From the NCBI GenBank assembly GCA_041821185.1, contig JBGUBD010000005.1:62001-126000 (forward strand): a DNA stretch of 64,000 bases, in the 5' to 3' direction. The position numbers and the translations under genes were made by a program. A model generated the notes under the pieces. It searched no databases. It was not told the DNA's origin and saw nothing but the letters and a program-made list of their open reading frames with translations. This DNA comes from Phycisphaerales bacterium AB-hyl4 (lineage in GTDB: Bacteria > Planctomycetota > Phycisphaerae > Phycisphaerales > Phycisphaeraceae). Numbering within the stretch: position 1 is the first letter of the stretch; every line of letters starts with the position of its first letter. Shown piece by piece: positions 19,019-27,088 of the stretch.

Positions 19019-20260
19019 TCAGCCAGCGATCTGTTCGAGCGCGTCGATCAATTGATCGAGCTGCTCGTCGGTGTTGAACGCGCCGGGGCTGATGCGCAGC
19101 GTGCCGCTGGGGAACGTGCCCAGCTGCCGATGCGTGTACGGCGAGCAGTGCAGGCCGGGGCGGACAGCGATGTCGAAGCTGTCGTCGAGGATGGAGCCGA
19201 GGTCGCTTGGCTCGAAGCCTTCGAGGTTGATTGAAAGCGTGCCGACGCATTTGCTTGCATCTTGCGGGCCGTAGACGGTGAAACGATCGTCGTCGGCGAA
19301 GCGTTCGATGAGCCTGGCGCATTGGGCTTGCTCGTGTTCGAGCGATTCCGCCATGGCTTCGGGTGTGAGTGTGTCGAGCGCGGCGCCGAGGCCGACGATG
19401 CCGACGGTGTTGGGCGTGCCGCCTTCGAGGTAGTAGGGGTAGAGCGGCGGTTGGGTGGGCGTGGCGGAGTCGCCACCCGTGCCGCCTTCGCGCCAGGGGT
19501 TGAGTGCGCGGAGCTTGCCCTTGCGTGTGATCTGCTGATCGAGGTGGCCGGCTTCGTGCGTGGCGGCGAGGGCCTCGGCGGGCTCCGGGCAGCGCTCGCC
19601 GACGTAGAGCGCGCCCGTGCCGGTGGGCCCGAGCAGGCTTTTGTGGCCGGGGAAGGCGAGCAGGTCGACGTGCATCGCGTTGATGTCGATGGGCACAACG
19701 CCGATCGTCTGTGCCGCGTCGAGCAGAAAGAGCAGATCGTGTTCGCGGGCGATCGCACCGACGGCGGCGGCGTTTTGCATCGTGCCCAACACGTTGGAAG
19801 CGTGGGTGAGCGCAATCAGTTGCGTCGCGGGCGTGATGGCGTTGCGGATGTCGTCAGGATCGACATTGCCCACGGCGTCGCAGCGGACGCGGGTGAGGTC
19901 GATGTCGCCGCGGGCGGCCATGCCTTGCAGCGGCCGACTGACGGAGTTGTGTTCGAGGACGGTGGTGATGACGTGGGGCTTGCCGCCGTTGGTTGTGGTG
20001 TGTTCGCTGAGCACACCCTTGATGGCCATGTTCAGCGCGTCCGTGCCGTTCATGGCGAAGATGAGGCGGTGATGGTCGTCGCCCTTGATCAGGCGCGTGA
20101 GCTTGAGGCGAACGTCGTCGAGCATTTGCTCAGCGCGGACGGCCATACGATGCCCCGCCCGGCCGGGGTTGGCGGCGTCTTCCGTGAGGAACTTCGTCAT
20201 CGCCTGTGCGACGACGGCGGGCTTGGGAAAACTCGTGGCGGCGTTGTCGAAGTAGATCAT
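19019..20260 (-). CDS. Cysteine-desulfurase-like class V aminotransferase
   Basis: A 413-residue PLP enzyme of the NifS/SufS-type family. It has the schiff-base lysine K207 in AFPGHKSLLGPTG, the PLP-contacting LEHNSVSRPL and DAAQTIG (Asp-Ala-Ala-Gln), and a catalytic-type cysteine C372 in RPGLHCSPYTH. The family removes sulfur from cysteine as a protein persulfide. It is last in the minus-strand operon after ThiF- and MoaD/ThiS-like genes, so it is the likely sulfur source of that relay. An insert near residues 250-280, rich in Pro, Gly and Thr, is longer than in typical relatives. Alternative: another class V lyase with the same fold. Confidence 0.85.
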   Translation of the reverse strand: MIYFDNAATSFPKPAVVAQAMTKFLTEDAANPGRAGHRMAVRAEQMLDDVRLKLTRLIKGDDHHRLIFAMNGTDALNMAIKGVLSEHTTTNGGKPHVITTVLEHNSVSRPLQGMAARGDIDLTRVRCDAVGNVDPDDIRNAITPATQLIALTHASNVLGTMQNAAAVGAIAREHDLLFLLDAAQTIGVVPIDINAMHVDLLAFPGHKSLLGPTGTGALYVGERCPEPAEALAATHEAGHLDQQITRKGKLRALNPWREGGTGGDSATPTQPPLYPYYLEGGTPNTVGIVGLGAALDTLTPEAMAESLEHEQAQCARLIERFADDDRFTVYGPQDASKCVGTLSINLEGFEPSDLGSILDDSFDIAVRPGLHCSPYTHRQLGTFPSGTLRISPGAFNTDEQLDQLIDALEQIAG

Positions 20261-20293
20261 CGCGGTGTCCGGCCGATCGCTTGGTAAACGAAT

Positions 20294-20782
20294 TCAAAAC
20301 AACGACGGCAGCCCCATCGCCCGCCGCCACGCGGAGAGCTGGCCGAGGTGAAACCCGACGTGGGCGGTCAGGTCATAGAGCACGTAGTCACCGACGGTGG
20401 GGAAAAAGTCGCGCATCACTTCGGGGGCCGGCTGTTGCAGGGCATCTTCCGATGCGCTCAATAGCGCGTCCATAGCCGACGTGGTCGACGACGCGAACGT
20501 GTCGAGCAGCGTCTGCTTCGAGGGGTACGCATCGGCTGACGGCTGCGGCGTGCTGCCCATGCCGAACGTCGTTTCCCATGCTTCGGGACAAAGCGCTTCG
20601 CCGCCGAGCAGTTTGCTGGACACGCTGTTGTAAACGCACAGATGGCCCAGCACCCATGCGGGGTGGTTCATCGTCGCGTTGGGCGACGGCTGCGCGACCA
20701 TCTGCTCGGCGGTCAGCTCGGCGACCTGTGCGTTGGCGAACTTGACGTTCAGCGCTGCCGCGTGTTGAAGATACCTATCCAT
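20294..20782 (-). CDS. DinB/YfiT-like four-helix protein
   Basis: A 162-residue protein of the DinB superfamily. The metal-site pattern is visible: a histidine in NHPAWVLGHLCVYN and the pair in TAHVGFHLGQLSAWRR, the H-x3-H-x-GQL element. DinB proteins are often metal-dependent, and some are thiol S-transferases or maturation factors. It starts 2 bp after the ThiF gene stop (20785), so it belongs to the same operon. A thiol-related role is possible but not shown by sequence alone. Confidence 0.75.
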   Translation of the reverse strand: MDRYLQHAAALNVKFANAQVAELTAEQMVAQPSPNATMNHPAWVLGHLCVYNSVSSKLLGGEALCPEAWETTFGMGSTPQPSADAYPSKQTLLDTFASSTTSAMDALLSASEDALQQPAPEVMRDFFPTVGDYVLYDLTAHVGFHLGQLSAWRRAMGLPSLF

Positions 20783-20784
20783 CT

Positions 20785-21915
20785 TTATGCCCCCACATAT
20801 TTCGCGTAAATACCGCGTGCGACGTCCGGCTTCTGCGTGCCTTTGACGATCGCTCGGCCGTCGGTGAACAGAGTCAACTCATACGGCTCGCCGTTGTCAG
20901 TGATGTTGGCGCGGAGCATGAACTTGTTAGCGGTGACATCACCGTGGCTGCGCAGTCGGCCGGCGATTTCGTCGAAGTCGAGCTTGCCGCCCGAGGATTC
21001 TTTTTGTTGCAGTTGCACGGCGTTTCGGCCGCAGAGCGTGGTGGTCGAGCTGCCGAACTTGCCGTCGAGAAACTCGAACGATCGCTTCTTGCAGCAGACA
21101 CATTCGCCAAGGTCATACGCCTTGCCGACCTTGAACTGCTTGACGAGGTTATGCCAGGTATCGATGTGCAGCAGCGTCGGGCTGACGGCGTCCCAGTTGC
21201 CGGTGAGCAGCTTGAGCGCTTCGTTGGCTTCGTAGGTGGCGACGATGCCGACGCTGGTGTTCAGCACGCCGGCGGTGTCGCAGGTCGGGTTCATGCCCGG
21301 CGGCGGAGCCTGCTCGAAGATGCAGCGCAGGCAAGGCGTGGCCTTGCCGACCTTTTCCCATGGCGAATCGCCGGCCGGCGTGTGGGGGAGGATGGTGTAC
21401 TGCATGCCGACCGTACCCACCGCGCCGCCGTAGACGTAGGGGATACCGAGTTTGACGGCCGCGTCGTTGACGATGAAACGCGTTTCGAAGTTGTCCACGC
21501 CGTCGACGAGCACATCGCAGCCCTCGGCGAGCTTTTCGATATTCGTGTGGTTCAGGTCGTCAACGATGGCGGTGACTTTCACCTGCGAATTGATCTGGTT
21601 GATCTTTCGCTTGGCGGCCTCGGCTTTGGGGATGGCGTCGCGGACGTCATTTTCATCGAAGAGCACTTGCCGTTGGAGGTTGGTCGCTTCGATGAAGTCG
21701 CGGTCGACAATGATCAACTCACCCACACCCGCGCGGGCGAGCAGGTTGGCGGCCACCGTGCCGAGCGCGCCGCAGCCGACGATGAGGGCCTTGCTGGCCA
21801 GCAGCTTGCGCTGGCCTTCTTCGCCGAAGCCGGGCAACAGCATCTGCCGGTGATAGCGGGCGAGGTCGTCGATGTCGGATGTCGGATGTTGAATATCGGA
21901 TGTTGTTGTGTTCAT
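20785..21915 (-). CDS. ThiF/MoeB/HesA-type sulfur-carrier adenylyltransferase
   Basis: A 376-residue E1-like enzyme that adenylates the C-terminal Gly-Gly of a MoaD/ThiS carrier. The N-terminal YHRQMLLPGFGEEGQRKL and the nucleotide-binding VGCGALGTVAANLLARAG are typical, followed by the ATP-contacting D-R-D and NLQRQVLF. Zinc ligands are CLRC (before the FEQAPPPG loop) and the later CVCC. The cysteine of PTCDTAGVLN fits the MoeB/ThiF position. The C-terminus is not rhodanese and its role is unclear. The first ~15 residues (NTTTSDIQHPTSDID) are translated from a repeat (21875-21905). It lies directly downstream of the carrier gene in the SAM-riboswitch operon. Confidence 0.88.
   Translation of the reverse strand: MNTTTSDIQHPTSDIDDLARYHRQMLLPGFGEEGQRKLLASKALIVGCGALGTVAANLLARAGVGELIIVDRDFIEATNLQRQVLFDENDVRDAIPKAEAAKRKINQINSQVKVTAIVDDLNHTNIEKLAEGCDVLVDGVDNFETRFIVNDAAVKLGIPYVYGGAVGTVGMQYTILPHTPAGDSPWEKVGKATPCLRCIFEQAPPPGMNPTCDTAGVLNTSVGIVATYEANEALKLLTGNWDAVSPTLLHIDTWHNLVKQFKVGKAYDLGECVCCKKRSFEFLDGKFGSSTTTLCGRNAVQLQQKESSGGKLDFDEIAGRLRSHGDVTANKFMLRANITDNGEPYELTLFTDGRAIVKGTQKPDVARGIYAKYVGA
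21875..21905. repeat. GATGTCGGATGTTGAATATC-type repeat in ThiF N-terminus
   Basis: Two to three 10-11-base units, GATGTCGGATGTTG and AATATCGGATGTTG, lie at the 5' end of the ThiF gene. They encode repeated SDIQHPTSDI, related to the GGATTTCGG-type dispersed arrays. Confidence 0.65.
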
Positions 21916-21988
21916 TGTCGCCTGCTACTTCCAGCGTGCAAAACCATCCCCCACATTCGCCATCCCCCATGCCACATTCCCCATTCGC

Positions 21989-22270
21989 TTACCCCCCCGC
22001 GATGGCGGGCACGATGGAGACTTCGTCGCCGGCTTTCAGCTCGGTGTCGAGGTTGTCGAGGAAGCGGATGTCTTCGTCGTTGAGGTAAACGTTGATGAAG
22101 CGGTTGAGCTGGTCATCCGTCTTGTAGAGTTTCTTGCCGAAGTCGGGGTATTGGTTTTTCAATGTGCCCAACGCTTCGCCGACGGTGTTCGCGGGCACGT
22201 CGACGGATTCCTGGTCGCCAACCTGGGGACGCAGCGCGGTGGGAATGTGGATTTTGACGGTATCGGGCAT
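21989..22270 (-). CDS. MoaD/ThiS-family sulfur carrier with Gly-Gly terminus
   Basis: A 93-residue ubiquitin-like protein ending in AIAGG. The exposed Gly-Gly needs no proteolytic trimming before adenylation and thiocarboxylation. The beta-grasp pattern is VKIHIPTALR at the start, YLNDEDIRFLDNLDTELKAGDEVSIVPA at the end. ATG 22270 is preceded by an AGGAG Shine-Dalgarno 8 bases upstream; the longer frame would cover the ACGAAG repeats. It sits between the threonine-synthase-like gene and the ThiF-like activator, exactly as expected for a dedicated sulfur carrier (family knowledge plus context; the acceptor is inferred). Confidence 0.9.
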   Translation of the reverse strand: MPDTVKIHIPTALRPQVGDQESVDVPANTVGEALGTLKNQYPDFGKKLYKTDDQLNRFINVYLNDEDIRFLDNLDTELKAGDEVSIVPAIAGG

Positions 22271-22335
22271 GTCGTAGCTCCTGTCTGTAATTGCAATGAT
22301 TAGCTTGGTGTGGCGCTTACGGCTGAATGATTTCA

Positions 22336-22453
22336 CCACGAAGAATACGAAGGATGCGAAGAGCACGAAGAAAACCGGATATTTCTTTTTTTTACTTCGC
22401 TAATACTTCTTTATTCTGCTTCGTGCTCTTCGTGTCCTTTGTGTCCTTCGTGA
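22336..22453. repeat. Inverted pair of ACGAAG/CTTCGT arrays
   Basis: Left arm (22336-22372) is CCACGAAGAATACGAAGG-like; right arm (22419-22453) is its complement, with T-rich DNA between. The element lies between the PLP-enzyme gene and the carrier gene of one operon. A transcript would fold into a long hairpin here. Confidence 0.8.
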
Positions 22454-22474
22454 CAAAAATCGAATGCTCATGGA

Positions 22475-23737
22475 TCACGCCGCGCCGGCGGGGGTTTTGC
22501 CCTCGGCTTCGATTTTGGTGACGGCCTCGTCAAACTCGCTCATCTTCGCGGCGATGACGGGGGCTTCGTCGAACTGGCCGGTGAGCGACTCGATCGTCTT
22601 CAGGCCGTTGCCGGTGATGCTGACGCAGATCGACTCGTTGCTCGGCAGCTTGCCTTGCTGGATCAGCTTGATGGCGCAGGCGAGGGTCGTGCCGCCCGCG
22701 GGCTCGGTGAAGACGCCTTCGGTGCGGGCGAGCAGCTTGACGGCGTCGATGATTTCCGCGTCGCTGGCCATGGCGGCCGAGCCGCCGGTGGAGCGGACCG
22801 CGTCGATGACGTAAGGCCCGTCGGCCGGGTTGCCGATGGCAATGCTCTTGGCGATCGTGTTCGGCTTCTGCGGCTTGAAGTCGTCCCAGCCGTTCTGGAT
22901 CGCTTCGACCACGGGGCTGCACCCTTGCGCCTGCGCGGCGTGCATGTGGCCGCCTTCGTCGGCGACGAGGCCGAGCTTGACCAACTCGCGGTAGGCCTTG
23001 TGAATCTTGGGCAGGATCGTGCCCCCGGCCACGGGGACAACGGTGTGCTGGGGCAGCTTCCAGCCGAGCTGCTCGGCGATCTCGTAGCCGTGCGTCTTCG
23101 CGCCTTCGGTGTAGAAGGGGCGGAGGTTGACGTTGACGATGGCCCAGTTGTACTTGTCTGCGATCTGCGAGCAGAGTCGGTTGACGTCGTCGTAGTTGCC
23201 CTGGATCTTGATCATCTTCGGGCCGAACACCTGCGTGCCGACGATCTTGCCCTCTTCCAGATCGTGGGGGACCATGACGAAGGCTTTCACGCCCGCCATC
23301 GCGGCGTGGGCGGCGACGGAGTGGGCGAGGTTGCCCGTGCTCGCGCAGCCGACCGTGTCGAAGCCGAACTCGACGGCCTTGGTGATGGCGACGGAAACGA
23401 CGCGGTCTTTATAGGAGTAGCTCGGGTAGTTGGCCGAGTCGTCCTTGATGTACAGCTCTTTGACGCCCAGCTCGGCGGCGAGACGGTCGGCCTTGATGAA
23501 GGGGGTCAGGCCCGACTTGAAGCCGGCCTTGGGCTCGCCCTCGATCGGCAGCAGGTCTTTATAGCGCCAAAGCGATCGCGGGCCGGCCTCGATCGACTCG
23601 CGGGTGACGGCGCCTTTCATCCGGTCGTAGTCGTACGCCACCTCGACGGGACCGAAGTCGTCGTCGCAGAGGGTGCGTGGCTCGATCGGGTAGTCCTTGC
23701 CACATTCCTTACATCGCAGTGAAATCACATAGCTCAT
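22475..23737 (-). CDS. thrC: Threonine-synthase-like PLP enzyme under SAM riboswitch control
   Basis: A 420-residue fold-type II PLP enzyme. By similarity it would be named threonine synthase (O-phosphohomoserine to threonine). The PLP lysine is K110 in NYPSYSYKDRVVS, where classic enzymes have PTGSFKDRG. The PLP-phosphate loop is GCASTGNLAHSVAA, and SITGNGLKTIE lies near the C-terminus. C9 and C12 (CKECG) begin a zinc-ribbon-like N-terminus. ATG 23737 has GGGAG upstream; the frame to 23905 runs into the riboswitch. It is first in an operon with a sulfur carrier, its activator and a desulfurase, behind a SAM-I riboswitch, so the product may be a sulfur amino acid instead of threonine. The symbol names the family only. 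Confidence 0.85.
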   Translation of the reverse strand: MSYVISLRCKECGKDYPIEPRTLCDDDFGPVEVAYDYDRMKGAVTRESIEAGPRSLWRYKDLLPIEGEPKAGFKSGLTPFIKADRLAAELGVKELYIKDDSANYPSYSYKDRVVSVAITKAVEFGFDTVGCASTGNLAHSVAAHAAMAGVKAFVMVPHDLEEGKIVGTQVFGPKMIKIQGNYDDVNRLCSQIADKYNWAIVNVNLRPFYTEGAKTHGYEIAEQLGWKLPQHTVVPVAGGTILPKIHKAYRELVKLGLVADEGGHMHAAQAQGCSPVVEAIQNGWDDFKPQKPNTIAKSIAIGNPADGPYVIDAVRSTGGSAAMASDAEIIDAVKLLARTEGVFTEPAGGTTLACAIKLIQQGKLPSNESICVSITGNGLKTIESLTGQFDEAPVIAAKMSEFDEAVTKIEAEGKTPAGAA

Positions 23738-23771
23738 GCTGTTTCTCCCGTCGTCGGCACGGTTGGGACAC

Positions 23772-23802
23772 AAAAAAACCCCACTTGTTTGACAAGAGGG
23801 GG
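23772..23802 (-). terminator. Riboswitch-controlled intrinsic terminator
   Basis: On the minus strand CCCCTCTTGTCAAACAAGTGGGG is a stem-loop followed by seven T residues (23778-23772), ending 35 bases before the thrC-like start. Its 5' side, with the CGCCCCCT just upstream (23804-23797), can pair instead with the 3' strand of riboswitch helix P1 (AGGAGGCG; 7 of 8 pairs), forming an antiterminator. Confidence 0.9.
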
Positions 23803-23837
23803 CGTTCGCCTGGGCGTGCATTGGCCGGGACTTCAGC

Positions 23838-24026
23838 CGCCTCCTATCTTCCTCAAACGTGTTCGGTGCGGCAGCGGTTCCTGTGAACCCTGCGACCGAT
23901 TGCACGTCGAGCGGGAATTCGCACCTTTCCGGCTCGCGACGGCGATGGTTCCAATCATCACCTGCGATCCGGGCGGTTGCGGTGGCTTCAGCGGGCCCGT
24001 CCCTCAGCCACTCTCGATAAGACGCG
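23838..24026 (-). promoter_or_regulatory. SAM-I (S-box) riboswitch
   Basis: On the minus strand the S-box core is readable: CUUAUCGAGAGUGGCUGAGGGA, GGGCCCGCUGAAGCCACCGCAACC, later GGUGCGAAUUCC, then GAGGAAGAUAGG. Helices fit: P1 pairs CUUAUC (24021-24016) with GAUAGG (23848-23843) and extends to UCUUAUC/GAUAGGA plus three further pairs. P2 is UGGCU/AGCCA. P3 is enclosed by CAACC and GGUGC. P4 is CUCGACGUG/CACGUUUGAG with an extended stem-loop GGUUC-ACAG-GAACC. S-boxes bind S-adenosylmethionine and usually shut off sulfur amino acid genes. Downstream are an antiterminator and a terminator. Recognised by motif and hand pairing, not by a covariance model. Confidence 0.92.
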
Positions 24027-24053
24027 TGGGGCTATTCAATTGTCGAGCCGTTT

Positions 24054-24082
24054 ATCTTACAGGTCTCGCCATGCATCGTCAA
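24054..24082 (-). promoter_or_regulatory. Promoter of the SAM-riboswitch operon
   Basis: On the minus strand, -35 TTGACG (24082-24077), 17-bp spacer, -10 TAAGAT (24059-24054). Transcription would begin near 24047, about 20 nt before the first riboswitch helix. The spacing and position agree with the leader structure. Confidence 0.75.
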
Positions 24083-24291
24083 CGACCATCCACACCCACG
24101 CCCACGCCCCCCCAAGCCTCAAGCCCCAAGCCCCCTTTCCCCCAGTCAGGAATGTCGCACTCGACACGGCCGGGGAAAACGGCTATTCTATTGGGCTCGC
24201 GGTAGCGGGCCTGCGCCTGCGCCGCCTGCGGGCAGCCGCCCGAATTGACCCGAACGAACCGTAAACGCCCTTAAACGAGCGAGTTGCCGCT

Positions 24292-24762
24292 ATGAGCGAC
24301 GCCATCCTCCAGGCTATCCAGAAAGAACAGCTCAAGACCGATCTGCCCGAGATCAACATCGGCGACACCGTCGACGTGCACGTGCGGATCATCGAAGGCT
24401 CGAAAGAACGCATTCAGGTGTTCACCGGCGTGGTGATCGGCATGAAGGGCGCGGGCCTGGAGCGGACCTTCACGGTCCGCCGCATCGTCGCCAACGAGGG
24501 CGTCGAGCGTGTGTTCCCGCTGCACTCGCCGCGCATCGCGACGATTGAGGTCAAGCGACAGAGTCACACCCGCCGTGCGAAGCTTTACTACCTGCGTGAC
24601 CGCGTGGGCAAGAAGCGTCGCCTGGCCGACCGTCGTCGCGGCCTGGGTCGCACGGAGTCGAAGAAGGATCAGGCCATCGCCGTGCCTGGCGAAGAGACCG
24701 CTCCCGCCGAGCCGACGCAGCCTGAGAACGAGACCGCCGAGGCGGGCAGCGCGAAGCAGTAA
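24292..24762 (+). CDS. rplS: 50S ribosomal protein bL19
   Basis: A 156-residue protein of the bL19 family at the 30S-50S interface. Signatures are [55 protein letters not shown] and [17 protein letters not shown]. The C-terminal ~40 residues are an acidic extension beyond the usual ~115-residue core, common in this phylum. It starts 210 bp from the divergent riboswitch promoter and has its own terminator. Confidence 0.96.
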   Translation: MSDAILQAIQKEQLKTDLPEINIGDTVDVHVRIIEGSKERIQVFTGVVIGMKGAGLERTFTVRRIVANEGVERVFPLHSPRIATIEVKRQSHTRRAKLYYLRDRVGKKRRLADRRRGLGRTESKKDQAIAVPGEETAPAEPTQPENETAEAGSAKQ

Positions 24763-24803
24763 TGCTGCTCGTTGGCTGACCGCAGTTCCATTCGCAACCA
24801 CTG

Positions 24804-24836
24804 AACGCCCCGCCAGCCTGGTGGGGCGTTCTTGTT
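24804..24836 (+). terminator. Terminator of rplS
   Basis: AACGCCCCGCC-AGCCT-GGTGGGGCGTT followed by CTTGTT. A 10-11-bp stem in the 90-bp gap before lysS. Confidence 0.8.
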
Positions 24837-24850
24837 ACCATTTCCCTGCC

Positions 24851-26560
<1,710 letters not shown>

Positions 26561-26562
26561 AG

Positions 26563-26991
26563 ATGCAACGCCAAGTCGCCAAGTCGCCAAGTCGCCAAGC
26601 AGAGCCGAGCCAGGAAGTGGATGAACTGGCAAGGCAGGTGATCGGTGCGGCGATTGAAGTGCATCGCACGTTGGGGCCCGGTTTTCCGGAGTCGGTATAC
26701 GAAGAAGCTTTATGCGTGGAGTTGGCGGAGCGCGACATTCCGTTTGTTCGGCAGCCCATCATTGAGGTGCACTACAAGGGTCGGCGTGTTGGCGAAGGTC
26801 GGCTCGACCTCTGGATTGATAAGAAGCTCATCGTGGAATTGAAAGCTGTGGAGCAGGTGCTCCCCAAGCATCGGGCCCAGGGCAAGGCCAACCTCTGCGC
26901 CACCGGAAACGAACTCGCCCTCGTGATCAACTTCAACGAAGCCATTTTGAAAGATGGCATCCACCGCGTCATCCTGACCAACCCTGGCTAA
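26563..26991 (+). CDS. GxxExxY family protein (PD-(D/E)xK-like)
   Basis: A 142-residue protein of the GxxExxY family, named for a motif seen here as GFPESVYEEAL. DLWIDKKLIVELKAVE fits a PD-(D/E)xK nuclease-like core (Asp, then Glu-x-Lys). The biochemical function is not established for the family. Its N-terminus (QRQVAKSPSRQAEPSQ) is translated from a CGCCAAGTC array, and an inverted array (27011-27067) follows the stop, so the gene is bracketed by inverted repeats like the cargo of an element. It begins 3 bp after lysS. Confidence 0.85.
   Translation: MQRQVAKSPSRQAEPSQEVDELARQVIGAAIEVHRTLGPGFPESVYEEALCVELAERDIPFVRQPIIEVHYKGRRVGEGRLDLWIDKKLIVELKAVEQVLPKHRAQGKANLCATGNELALVINFNEAILKDGIHRVILTNPG
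26569..26599. repeat. CGCCAAGTC array, left arm around GxxExxY gene
   Basis: Four 9-base units CGCCAAGTC in direct orientation cover the start of the GxxExxY coding region. The inverted counterpart is at 27011-27067. Confidence 0.85.
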
Positions 26992-27010
26992 AATCTATCC
27001 CCATGTCTTT

Positions 27011-27067
27011 CCTTGGCGTCTTGGCGTCTTGGCGACTTGGCGACTTGGCGACTTGGCGACTTGGCGT
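27011..27067. repeat. TTGGCGACT array, right arm around GxxExxY gene
   Basis: Six to seven units of CTTGGCGAC/CTTGGCGTC, inverted relative to the array at 26569-26599. It ends 22 bp before the next start codon (27089). Confidence 0.85.
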
Positions 27068-27088
27068 AAAACTCAACCACTGAACCGC

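Noticed and set aside
23738..23905. N-terminal extension of the thrC-like enzyme to 23905
   Set aside because: It would translate through the terminator and riboswitch; ATG 23737 has its own RBS.
23738..24053. T-box leader upstream of the thrC-like gene
   Set aside because: No T-box core (AGGGTGGNACCGCG); the conserved pieces and pairing fit the SAM-I class.
26569..27067. CRISPR-like look of the CGCCAAG arrays
   Set aside because: Units are 9 bp with no spacers and occur as inverted pairs; no cas genes.
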